From: CAZETJ01 sp964514575
GTDB taxonomy: Bacteria > Patescibacteriota > Saccharimonadia > Saccharimonadales > UBA10212
Direction: 5' to 3'
Length of the DNA: 10,658 nt
Assembly: GCA_964514575.1 (NCBI GenBank)
Contig: CAZETJ010000017.1
Location: 1 to 10,658 of the forward strand
Below, piece after piece: positions 3,355-10,520 of the stretch; the first letter of the stretch is position 1, and each line of letters begins with the position of its first letter. The notes beneath the pieces are model-generated. The model saw only the letters and a program-made list of their open reading frames with translations. It had not been told where the DNA came from and searched no databases. Both the position numbers and the translations under genes were made by a program.

Positions 3355-4853
3355 CTGTAGCCGGGGAAGTAGTCGGTCACGGTCTTGAGCGGGCTGACGC
3401 CCATCTCGATTAGCATATCCTCAGTCGATTTAACGTAGCCGTAAGGGCCGGATATATAAAAAGTTCGTTCAAGGTAATCGGGTATATTCTGGGCGACCAA
3501 TTCCTTGGATAGGCTGGCGGCGTACAAGCTCTTTAGCCCGATTTGTTTGGCGGCTGTAAAAACATCGCCAAAAGCCAGCTCTTCGCGCTTATTAGTCGAG
3601 TAGAACAAGATGATGTCACGTTTTTGTTGGCGGTCGACTAGGGATTTAAGCATGCTTCGAAAAGGTGTTATGCCGACGCCGCCAGCCATAAAGGCCAGTT
3701 TAACCGCCGGTTTTTTGGGCAGCACGAAACTCCCAGATAAATACGATGCCATAATCTTGTCGCCCGGCTTCAAGGTGCTTAACCGCTGTTTAAAGGCGCT
3801 CGGTTGCTCCGGCATGCGGACGCTAACCATCATATTGGGCTCAGTCGGTGCCGAGGACATGGTCAAATAGCGGCGATTTCCACGGTCATCGCCCTTGCCA
3901 GCTAATGTCCACTCCATATACTGGCCAGCTTCATAGGCGAAGTTTGGCGGCCGTTTAAATAAGTAACTAAAAATTCCCTCGGCTTCTTGCTTGCTGCCCG
4001 CGAAGCTCAGGACCAACCGCCGCTTAGTGGCCACGACCAGGGTAAACAGGTTGCCGATCAACAGCGCGTCTTCGGGGCTGAGGTGAAAACGGTTGTAGCT
4101 ATACAGCAGGCCAACCAGCGTGGCGTAATAGACTTGCCGATCTAGTTTCGTTGGCGATGTCAGCGGCTCGGTCAACATAACGGTGGCAAAGAATATGATG
4201 GCAGTAGAAGTTAGCGACAGCCAGATCAGGTGCCGGATAGCGTCGGTTGACGTGCCGGTCGGCATAGTCCAAATCAAAACCAGAAAATAGATGGCGCCAA
4301 AAAGGGCGGCCATCTGGATCCGCTTGACCTTTCGGGCAATCAGAATCCCGCCAATCACAGCCACTGGAACTAGGAATTTATTGCCGACCCACCAAGAAGC
4401 ATAGGAGTGGAACGCTACGCCGCTGATAAAAGCGCCGACAGCCGCTGGGTTGAAGATATGGCTTTTGTACAGTGTCAGCAGGTACTTGGAGGCCATGGCC
4501 GCCGTGCCGGCGGCCGCCAAAACCGCGTAGTCGTGTCCCGTGGTCACAGGGGTTAAGATCAGCGCCAAAATTAAACCGGTTATCAGAGAAGATTCTTTAT
4601 TGGCGGGTATATTTAGTAGCCACGACAAAAACTTGTTGACCGCCCAGCAGACCAGGGCAAGATAAACCGATGAAACGACAATCGAACTCCAGGTGTAAGG
4701 TGTTTTATGCCAAAAACTGACAATGGTAGCCCAGCCGAGCAAGGTAATCAGATAATAGAGAGCCAGACGATAAGTAGTTAAGTGGTCCAGCAGGTGATCC
4801 AGCCAGTCCAGTGGGCGTTTAACGAGCAGGATAGGGCGCATATTCATTATCAT
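3351..4853 (-). CDS. NqrB/RnfD-like membrane protein fused to a ferredoxin-NADP reductase-like domain
   Basis: About 500 residues in two parts. Residues 1-280 form a many-helix membrane domain with NqrB/RnfD signatures, SHIFNPAAVG (131-140) and MLTEPLTSP (226-234). The S-G-A-T flavinylation site of true NqrB/RnfD is not seen; PTGTSTDA (198-205) lies where it might be expected. Residues 285-500 form a cytosolic oxidoreductase: FAD motif RRYLTMSS (327-334), NAD(P) motif AGGVGITP (390-397), and the terminal ISGPYGYV (467-474) with a DYFPGY end. The protein should take hydride from NAD(P)H and pass electrons across the membrane, most likely to the FMN-binding protein encoded nearby. The start is set among ATGs at 4853, 4847 and 4841, just after the upstream stop; a longer frame would overlap the NADH dehydrogenase gene. 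No clear Shine-Dalgarno is present and translation may be coupled to that gene. Confidence 0.85.
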   Translation of the reverse strand: MIMNMRPILLVKRPLDWLDHLLDHLTTYRLALYYLITLLGWATIVSFWHKTPYTWSSIVVSSVYLALVCWAVNKFLSWLLNIPANKESSLITGLILALILTPVTTGHDYAVLAAAGTAAMASKYLLTLYKSHIFNPAAVGAFISGVAFHSYASWWVGNKFLVPVAVIGGILIARKVKRIQMAALFGAIYFLVLIWTMPTGTSTDAIRHLIWLSLTSTAIIFFATVMLTEPLTSPTKLDRQVYYATLVGLLYSYNRFHLSPEDALLIGNLFTLVVATKRRLVLSFAGSKQEAEGIFSYLFKRPPNFAYEAGQYMEWTLAGKGDDRGNRRYLTMSSAPTEPNMMVSVRMPEQPSAFKQRLSTLKPGDKIMASYLSGSFVLPKKPAVKLAFMAGGVGITPFRSMLKSLVDRQQKRDIILFYSTNKREELAFGDVFTAAKQIGLKSLYAASLSKELVAQNIPDYLERTFYISGPYGYVKSTEDMLIEMGVSPLKTVTDYFPGYS

Positions 4854-4885
4854 AACAACAGCTGCGACTGAGAGGCGGCTTAGAA

Positions 4886-6076
4886 TTAGCCTAAGCTGGC
4901 CGCGCAGATCGGGCAATCTTCTTGCTCGCCGGCTTCGGCCAGCCAGTGCTTGCCTGCTTTCCTCCAAGGTTCCAGATCGTGATAGCCAATCAAGTTGGCG
5001 GCTGAGCGCAGCAGCCAGCCCAGGACGCCATACAGGCAAAAACCCCAGATTTTAACGGCCGCCCAGTGTGGTCCGACCGGAATGACGTATATCGGCTTAT
5101 GGGGTTTGTAGCTTTTCAGGTTTTTGCCACTAGCCGCTCGCTTGAGGTTGGTCGCTACGAAGCTAGCGTCATAGAGCGCTGTTTGGGCCATACCGCTGAA
5201 CGGAGTTGCGGCGTTATCGCCGATCACATATACGTGGTCCTCAGCTTGTAGATGGTCGTCAACCGCGACCTTGCCGTGCTCCACCTGGCCAAACTCGTTG
5301 GCGGCAATAAAAGGGTTAACTGCCACGCCGGCGGTCCAGACTACCGTATGGCTGGCAATCGAATGGCCACTGACCATCAAACTGTCAGCGGTCTCGGCTT
5401 GGACGCCCTGGCCTAAATATAATTTGACGCCCAGCTTGCGTAGCCGCCGGGCGACGCGCTTCGAGTAGCCGCGGGGCATTGACGGCAGTAGTCGTGGCGA
5501 GGCCTCGACCAGATCTATGTGCAAAGATTTCTTGCTGAGCTTATGGCGTTTCAGGATACTCGACAGATAACCGGGTAGAGCGCCGGCCAGCTCAACGCCG
5601 GTCGGCCCACCGCCGATAACCACGTAGTTAACGTCTGGCTTTCCATTATCGAGGAGAGTCTTATGCAAATGGTCTCGCAACCGTTGAGCTTCGTCTACCG
5701 ACTTAATCCCGTAGGCGTTTTGGCGCAGCCCTTTAATATCGAAATAATTAGTGACAGAGCCCAAGGCGATGACCAAATCGTCATATTTAAACTGCTTGTC
5801 GGTGTCGGTAGTAACGGTTTTATTGGAGCGATCCAAGCTCTTGGCCCCAGCCTCGACGAACTTGAGATCGGAGTTCGAAAAAATTTCAGATAAAGGGATA
5901 GATGAAGCTGGCAGTTTGCCACCGGTAGCTGCCCGGTAGAGGGTTGGGTAATAACGAAAGTCTCTATGCTCGGAAACCAATGTGACTTCAAAACGCTTGT
6001 CGCGGCAAAGTTCTAGCGCGGTTTTGACTCCGCCAAAACCACCGCCTAAGATCAAGATTTTTCGTTTTTGGCCCAT
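4886..6076 (-). CDS. ndh: Type II NADH dehydrogenase (NDH-2 family)
   Basis: A single-subunit membrane-surface flavoenzyme that would oxidise NADH and reduce quinone or flavin. Of 396 residues, KILILGGGFGG (6-16) binds FAD, VVIGGGPTGVELAG (152-165) binds NADH, WTAGV (247-251) and YVIGDNAA (283-290) are conserved flavoprotein motifs. A hydrophobic or amphipathic stretch (342-365) fits membrane attachment. The C-terminus adds a short tail with DCPIC (387-391), a CxxC pair that may bind metal or form a disulfide; I do not regard this as typical of NDH-2. ATG 6076 is preferred to the adjacent GTG at 6079. No Shine-Dalgarno is seen and a possible -10 (TACACT, 6089-6084) ends 7 bases before the ATG, suggesting a leaderless mRNA. 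The fusion reductase gene follows after 32 bases, so the two probably form one operon. No quinone-synthesis gene is in the window. Confidence 0.9.
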   Translation of the reverse strand: MGQKRKILILGGGFGGVKTALELCRDKRFEVTLVSEHRDFRYYPTLYRAATGGKLPASSIPLSEIFSNSDLKFVEAGAKSLDRSNKTVTTDTDKQFKYDDLVIALGSVTNYFDIKGLRQNAYGIKSVDEAQRLRDHLHKTLLDNGKPDVNYVVIGGGPTGVELAGALPGYLSSILKRHKLSKKSLHIDLVEASPRLLPSMPRGYSKRVARRLRKLGVKLYLGQGVQAETADSLMVSGHSIASHTVVWTAGVAVNPFIAANEFGQVEHGKVAVDDHLQAEDHVYVIGDNAATPFSGMAQTALYDASFVATNLKRAASGKNLKSYKPHKPIYVIPVGPHWAAVKIWGFCLYGVLGWLLRSAANLIGYHDLEPWRKAGKHWLAEAGEQEDCPICAASLG

Positions 6077-6083
6077 CACAAAT

Positions 6084-6089
6084 AGTGTA
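6084..6089 (-). promoter_or_regulatory. Possible -10 box for the ndh operon, leaderless arrangement
   Basis: TACACT read on the minus strand ends 7 bases before the ndh ATG. No convincing -35 is seen at 17 bases. Confidence 0.3.
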
Positions 6090-6101
6090 ACTTATTTCAT
6101 T

Positions 6102-6129
6102 TTGTGTAGGAGTGGGTTTGCGGTATGAT
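6102..6129 (+). promoter_or_regulatory. Promoter of the MFS gene
   Basis: TTGTGT (6102-6107) and TATGAT (6124-6129) are spaced by 16 bases. The start near 6136 gives a leader of about 30 bases containing GGAGGG at 6150-6155. Confidence 0.5.
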
Positions 6130-6165
6130 AGCCGCTAAGTACTAAAAGCGGAGGGAACTGCTCGA

Positions 6166-7608
6166 GTGGCTAAAAGACAACTGTCCAAGCATTCTGACAA
6201 CAAATGGGTGATCCTAGCCCTACTGGCCATGGCTCAGTTCATGGTGGTTGTTGATGTGACGGTCGTGAATGTCGCTTTGCCATCCATGTCCCGGGCTTTG
6301 CATTTTTCGGCCGGTAATCTGCAGTGGGTTATCACGGCTTATACCCTGACTTTTGGCGGTTTTCTGCTGCTGGGCGGCCGCGTGGCTGACATCTACGGGC
6401 GCCGTAATGTTTTCATAGGCTCGGTTATCTTTTTCTCTTTGATGTCATTTTTGTGCGGTATGGCGGCTACCGATACCCAGGTGATAATTGCCCGCGCCGC
6501 CCAGGGGCTGGCGGGAGCGATCATGTCGCCAGCCGCTCTTTCTATAGTTATTAGCGAATTTAGGGAGGGCAAAGAGCGAAACACGGCCCTGGGTGTTTGG
6601 GCGGGCGTAGCCGCCGGCGGTTCGGCAGTCGGCCTGCTGGTCGGCGGTGTTTTGACTCAATACCTAAATTGGCGATGGAACTTCTTTGTGAACGTGCCAA
6701 TAGGCATTGGCGTCGCGTACTGGGCCGTCAGGCTTTTGCCTCGTCATATTGGCGAAGAAAACAAAAAACTCAAATTGGATTTGCCTGGAGCCACGCTGGC
6801 TACAGCCGGTTTGATGAGTTTGGTTTACGGACTTTCTAAAGCGCCAGCCGACGGCTGGAGTTCAACCACGGTCATTGGCTTTTTGATAGCTGCCATCGTT
6901 TTGTTGATTAGCTTTGTCTTTAACGAGAGCCGGACCGACCAGCCGATGCTGCCATTGCGTCTATTCAAAATACGAAACGTTTCTGGCGGCAATGCCACGG
7001 CCCTGGCAATCGCCTGCACGCTGTTTAGCATGTTTTTCTTTATGACCCTATACGTCCAGACAGTGCTTGGTTATGGCCCGGCCAAATCAGGCGTTTCGTT
7101 CCTGGTCGTTACGTTTGTGATTGGCGGGACTAGCGCATTCGTATCCAAGATGGTTAATAAGATCGGCTACAAACCCTTCTTGGTAGCCGGACCGACGGTT
7201 TTGGCGATTGGACTATTCACGATTGCTCATTTGATGAAGGTTGGCGGTAATTATTGGCACAATGTCTTTCCAGGGTTGGCGTTGATTGCTCTCGGCATGG
7301 GCCTATCATTTATCTCAATGACACTAGCCGCCACCAGCGGTGTGCCCAAGCACTTTTCAGGTATTGCCAGCGGCATGTTAAACACGGCTCAGCAGGTGGG
7401 CGGGGCAATCGGTTTGGCTATACTCTCGGCCGTCTACGCCTCCACCCTAAAAACTCAATTGGCGGCTCACACTGCGCTGCCTTACGCTAAAATCCATGGC
7501 TTCCAGGCTGGCCTGCACGTCGGTGTCGGCCTGGCGATTGTCGCCGCCGTAGTGGCCCTTTTGGTAGTGAAAAACGAAAAGGTTAAGCCGACAGTAGCGG
7601 CCGCTTAG
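6166..7608 (+). CDS. MFS multidrug-type exporter, DHA2 (EmrB/QacA) family
   Basis: The 480-residue protein has the length and roughly 14 hydrophobic segments of the DHA2 group of proton-driven drug exporters. Visible signatures are VVVDVTVVNVALPSM (27-41) in helix 1, GGRVADIYGRR (70-80) as motif A between helices 2 and 3, an AAQGLAGAIMSPAALSIV stretch (111-128), and WRWNFFVNVPIG (169-180), which is characteristic of the EmrB/QacA type. The GTG start at 6166 is supported by GGAGGG ten bases upstream and a matching N-terminus. The substrate cannot be read from the sequence. It is divergent from the ndh operon and has its own promoter. Its TAG overlaps the stop of the convergent Fur-family gene by 4 bases, with no terminator between them. 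Confidence 0.93.
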   Translation: MAKRQLSKHSDNKWVILALLAMAQFMVVVDVTVVNVALPSMSRALHFSAGNLQWVITAYTLTFGGFLLLGGRVADIYGRRNVFIGSVIFFSLMSFLCGMAATDTQVIIARAAQGLAGAIMSPAALSIVISEFREGKERNTALGVWAGVAAGGSAVGLLVGGVLTQYLNWRWNFFVNVPIGIGVAYWAVRLLPRHIGEENKKLKLDLPGATLATAGLMSLVYGLSKAPADGWSSTTVIGFLIAAIVLLISFVFNESRTDQPMLPLRLFKIRNVSGGNATALAIACTLFSMFFFMTLYVQTVLGYGPAKSGVSFLVVTFVIGGTSAFVSKMVNKIGYKPFLVAGPTVLAIGLFTIAHLMKVGGNYWHNVFPGLALIALGMGLSFISMTLAATSGVPKHFSGIASGMLNTAQQVGGAIGLAILSAVYASTLKTQLAAHTALPYAKIHGFQAGLHVGVGLAIVAAVVALLVVKNEKVKPTVAAA

Positions 7609-8030
7609 CTTTTCGAACAATTAGAGCATAAACCGTAGACTTCTAACTGGTGGCCACGAGGCGCGTAGCCTTCGTGGCTGACCGTCGTGTCGATCATCGT
7701 CTCTAGCATTGGGTTCGGCTCCATGGGGTAAGTTTTGCCGCAGTTGGTGCAATAAAAGTGGTGGTGATGCCCATGAAAGACATCGGACAGCTCGATCTTA
7801 TATTTCCAACCTATATTCAGTCTGTGGACAATCCCCAGGCGTTCAAATAGAGCTATGGTCCGATAAAGCGTGGCTCGGTCAACTTTACTATCGGCACGGC
7901 GAGCCAGAACCTGCATACTTTGAGGTTCTTGGTCCAGCAATAGGTCAAAGATGGCCTTGCGTGGGTTGGTTAGGCTGAATCCTTTCTTTTTAAGAAGAGC
8001 CTTCAGGGTGTCGTGCTGTGGGCTAGGCAT
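7605..8030 (-). CDS. Fur-family metal-responsive repressor (Fur/Zur/PerR type)
   Basis: The 141-residue protein has the family order: an N-terminal winged helix beginning GFSLTNPRKAIFDLL (17-31) with recognition helix DRATLYRTIALFERLG (51-66), then a metal-binding dimerisation domain with HGHHHHFYC (86-94). Two CxxC pairs, C94/C97 and C135/C138, form the structural zinc site of many members. His-rich residues 86-91, E104-E110 and H127 could make the regulatory site, but metal choice cannot be told. The ATG at 8030 is preferred to TTG 8036, as a minus-strand TATAAT (8043-8038) ends 7 bases before it, a leaderless arrangement. It faces a ZIP transporter gene across a palindrome, so control of that gene and of itself is likely; zinc or manganese would fit a ZIP partner. 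Confidence 0.92.
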   Translation of the reverse strand: MPSPQHDTLKALLKKKGFSLTNPRKAIFDLLLDQEPQSMQVLARRADSKVDRATLYRTIALFERLGIVHRLNIGWKYKIELSDVFHGHHHHFYCTNCGKTYPMEPNPMLETMIDTTVSHEGYAPRGHQLEVYGLCSNCSKS

Positions 8031-8031
8031 A

Positions 8032-8068
8032 TGCAAAATTATATATAATTGCGACAGATTTGCAAAAT
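8032..8068. promoter_or_regulatory. Palindrome and divergent promoters between the Fur-family and ZIP genes
   Basis: AATTATATATAATT (8037-8050) is a perfect palindrome that contains TATAAT on both strands (plus 8044-8049, minus 8043-8038). Direct repeats of TGCAAAAT occur at 8032-8039 and 8061-8068. The AT-rich dyad resembles Fur-family boxes in general form (for example the PerR type), and it overlaps the -10 box of the regulator gene itself. A second plus-strand -10 (TAGTAT, 8084-8089) lies 6 bases before the ZIP ATG. Confidence 0.55.
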
Positions 8069-8095
8069 ATCACGGTAGTTCATAGTATTGTCCGT

Positions 8096-8821
8096 ATGCT
8101 TCCTATAATTCTGTCTATTACTACCTTCTTCTCTACTTTGAGCGGTGGTATCACGGCGCTTAAAAACGAGAAATGGCTGCACCGTATCATGGGTTATACC
8201 GCCGGTGTTCTGCTTGGGGTAGTGGCCTTTGACCTGTTGCCGGAAATCGCCAACGAAGTCAACGCCACGCACACCGACTTCGTGCGGCCGATGATTGCCT
8301 TAGTGGTGGCGTTTCTGCTGTTTCATATCATGGAGAAGACGATTCTGCTGCACCACGCCCATGAAAGCGAATACGGCAAACATGTTCACCCGCGGGTTGG
8401 GCTGGCTAGCGCCCTGGCGCTGTCCGGGCACAGCTTTTTAGACGGTGTTGGTATTGGTTTGGGCTTTCAGGCCGGTAAAGCCGTGGGCATCTCGGTCGCC
8501 ATCGCTGTTATTGCTCATGATTTTACAGATGGCATGAATACGGTGATTCTGATGCTGCATAACAAAAACACTAACCACCGGGCTCGGATAATGCTGCTGA
8601 TCGATGCCATAGCACCGGTACTGGGCGCTGCCTCGACACTGTTATTCAGTCTGGATGCCAAATGGCTGGTACTATATCTGGGCTTCTTTGCCGGCTTTCT
8701 TTTATACATCGGTGCCAGTGATATTTTGCCCCAAGCTCACAGTAAAGAATCTTCGCGTATCACTATCGGCCTAACGGTACTGGGCGCGGTCTTTATGTTT
8801 GTTGTCACTCGCTTTGCATAA
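8096..8821 (+). CDS. ZIP-family divalent metal transporter with HSxxDG/HDxxDG sites
   Basis: ZIP proteins bring zinc, iron or manganese into the cytosol. This 241-residue protein has about eight hydrophobic segments, FDLLPE (45-50), a His-rich loop (H86, H87, H89, H96, H98), helix 4 motif HSFLDGVGIGLGF (112-124), helix 5 motif HDFTDGMNTV (141-150) and DILPQAH (209-215). The classical metal-site words are HNxPEG and HExPEG; here Asp replaces Glu in both, and Pro is absent, which could change selectivity. ATG 8096 is chosen because it starts right before helix 1 and has a -10 six bases upstream; the in-frame TTG at 8060 lies in promoter sequence. It is divergent from the Fur-family gene and probably repressed by it when metal is plentiful. 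Confidence 0.87.
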   Translation: MLPIILSITTFFSTLSGGITALKNEKWLHRIMGYTAGVLLGVVAFDLLPEIANEVNATHTDFVRPMIALVVAFLLFHIMEKTILLHHAHESEYGKHVHPRVGLASALALSGHSFLDGVGIGLGFQAGKAVGISVAIAVIAHDFTDGMNTVILMLHNKNTNHRARIMLLIDAIAPVLGAASTLLFSLDAKWLVLYLGFFAGFLLYIGASDILPQAHSKESSRITIGLTVLGAVFMFVVTRFA

Positions 8822-8829
8822 GATATAAT
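8802..8829 (+). promoter_or_regulatory. Promoter of the L,D-transpeptidase gene inside the end of the ZIP gene
   Basis: TTGTCA (8802-8807) and a perfect TATAAT (8824-8829) are spaced by 16 bases. The start should fall at about 8836, within 3 bases of the ATG at 8839, so the mRNA would be leaderless or nearly so. Confidence 0.65.
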
Positions 8830-8838
8830 TAGAGAACA

Positions 8839-9441
8839 ATGCTCAAAATAAAACTTCTGATCGGTGTTTTGGCCATAGTCGCCATTGGTCTTTTTGTACG
8901 CCAGCACCACCAGACAACGGTCAAGCAAAATACCCAAAAAGCTGCCACAACGGCTAAAGCCGACGCCATCAACGCCGCCGCTGCCGAGCTGGCCAGCCAC
9001 TGCGCGGACAGCACCTACACCCAGGAAGTCGTCGTCAGTATCTCTAAACAGCATATGTGGGCCTGCCAGGGGACGAAAACGGTCTATGATACCGCAATAA
9101 TTACTGGCATGGAAATGTACCCGGCTGACCTTACGCCTACCGGCACATACCAGATTTACGCCAAAGACACTAACCGCGAACTGGCAGGTTCCGATAACAC
9201 CGGATCTTGGGACGACCACGTAACCTACTGGATGCCTTTCTTGTCTAATCAATACGGTGTCTACGGTTTTCATGATGCTACCTGGCGCTCTGCCACCGAT
9301 TTTGGCAGCATCAACATCAACGCCCCGTTTACCACGACTGCTAAATCCGCCAGCCACGGCTGCGTCGAGATGTCTTTAGTGGCCGCTAAGTGGCTTTACG
9401 GCTGGGCGCCAGTCAATACTACCGTGCTCGTCCAAAGCTAA
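8839..9441 (+). CDS. Membrane-anchored L,D-transpeptidase (YkuD domain)
   Basis: The enzyme makes 3-3 cross-links in peptidoglycan, or attaches proteins to it, using a catalytic cysteine. The 200-residue protein has an N-terminal anchor (residues 4-20), a short Ala/Thr/Lys linker (21-60) and one YkuD domain (about 62-199). The domain shows VVVSISKQHMWAC (64-76), TPTGTYQIY (99-107), the conserved YGFHD with H145, and the catalytic ASHGCVEMS (171-179) with C175. All active-site residues are present. Cys55 and Cys76 could form a disulfide. No peptidoglycan-binding domain is attached. A strong promoter sits immediately before it and no Shine-Dalgarno is visible. Confidence 0.9.
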   Translation: MLKIKLLIGVLAIVAIGLFVRQHHQTTVKQNTQKAATTAKADAINAAAAELASHCADSTYTQEVVVSISKQHMWACQGTKTVYDTAIITGMEMYPADLTPTGTYQIYAKDTNRELAGSDNTGSWDDHVTYWMPFLSNQYGVYGFHDATWRSATDFGSININAPFTTTAKSASHGCVEMSLVAAKWLYGWAPVNTTVLVQS

Positions 9442-9445
9442 CCGG

Positions 9446-9454
9446 TGCTAAACT
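9446..9454 (+). promoter_or_regulatory. Possible extended -10 for rmuC
   Basis: TGC precedes TAAACT (9449-9454), 7 bases before the rmuC ATG. No -35 is evident, so rmuC may instead be read from the transpeptidase promoter. Confidence 0.25.
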
Positions 9455-9461
9455 TATAGAT

Positions 9462-10520
9462 ATGATTGTGGCGGTAATTATTTTGGCGGTGCTGGTTGTT
9501 GGACTGGCAGCTTTCCTAATTTGGAAGTTTTATAAACCGGCAAGTGGAACCGATGCTACCATGCTGCTCAAAGCTGACATGACAGAGCTGACCAAGTCTA
9601 TGAACAGCTTGCGCGAGGGTTTGCAAAAACAGCTGACCGAGCAGCTGGGTACGTCTAATAAACAGATGGCGGCGCAGTTTCAGGCCAGCGCCAAAATCAT
9701 CGCCGATGTTACCCAGAAACTGACCGAGCTCGATCGCACCAATAAATCGGTCGGTGATGTGGCTAGCGAGCTTAAGACTCTGCAGAATGTGTTGCAGAAC
9801 CCCAAGCAGCGAGGCGTGCTGGGCGAATATTACCTCGACCAAATTCTAAAAAATCTCTTGCCGCCCGGTAGCTATGAGCTCCAGTACAAGATGGGTCCCG
9901 GTATGACGGTTGACGCTGTTATCAAACTGGACGACAAGCTTCTGCCAGTCGACAGCAAATTTTCTTTGGAAAACTACAACCGCCTGATTGACGCCAAAGA
10001 AGCCGAGCGACCGGCTTTGGAGCGAGCTTTCAAGGAAGACCTTAAGCGCCGGATTGACGAAACGGCTAAGTATATTCAGACAAACAGGGGCACGCTCGAC
10101 CAAGCTTTGATGTTTATCCCGAGCGAAGCGATTTATTACGATTTACTGGCTAATAAAGTTGGCGCTGCCGGCGTATCCGGCCGCAATCTGATGCAATATG
10201 CCGCCAAAGATAAAAGAGTGACGATCGTCGGTCCCAGTACCTTGAGCGCCATGCTCCAGGTTATCGTCCAAGGACTACGTTCCATCGAGATCCAAAAAGA
10301 TACCGATAAAATCCGCAAAAATATCGAGCAGTTGAGCAAGCATCTACTGGCGCACAATGGCTACATGCAAAAACTTGGTAGTTCGCTCGGCACAACTGTT
10401 GGCCATTTTAATACGACTTATAAAGAACTCGGCAAAATCGATAAAGACATAGTTAAAATTGCCGACGCTGAGCCAACTGTCGAGCCAATGTTGCTCAACC
10501 GCCCAGACCTGGACGAGTGA
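9462..10520 (+). CDS. rmuC: RmuC family protein (DNA-recombination limiting, nuclease-like)
   Basis: RmuC proteins limit DNA inversions at short inverted repeats and have a restriction-endonuclease-like fold; the exact activity is not settled. The 352-residue protein has one N-terminal membrane helix (2-22), a coiled-coil region (about 35-112), and the RmuC domain (about 113-320). Conserved parts are QRGVLGEYYLDQIL (116-129), TVDAVIKL (149-156), LPVDSKFSLENY (161-172), whose acidic residues and lysine match a PD-(D/E)xK-like core, and ALMFIPSEAIYYDLL (215-229). ATG 9462 is chosen because it starts the helix; an in-frame upstream ATG at 9390 lies inside the transpeptidase gene. The stop TGA shares its A with the next start codon. 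Confidence 0.9.
   Translation: MIVAVIILAVLVVGLAAFLIWKFYKPASGTDATMLLKADMTELTKSMNSLREGLQKQLTEQLGTSNKQMAAQFQASAKIIADVTQKLTELDRTNKSVGDVASELKTLQNVLQNPKQRGVLGEYYLDQILKNLLPPGSYELQYKMGPGMTVDAVIKLDDKLLPVDSKFSLENYNRLIDAKEAERPALERAFKEDLKRRIDETAKYIQTNRGTLDQALMFIPSEAIYYDLLANKVGAAGVSGRNLMQYAAKDKRVTIVGPSTLSAMLQVIVQGLRSIEIQKDTDKIRKNIEQLSKHLLAHNGYMQKLGSSLGTTVGHFNTTYKELGKIDKDIVKIADAEPTVEPMLLNRPDLDE

Noticed and set aside
4854..5039. N-terminal extension of the fusion reductase to 5039
   Set aside because: It overlaps the coding end of ndh by over 150 bases, is Arg-rich and unlike any domain; ATGs at 4841-4853 fit the gene order.
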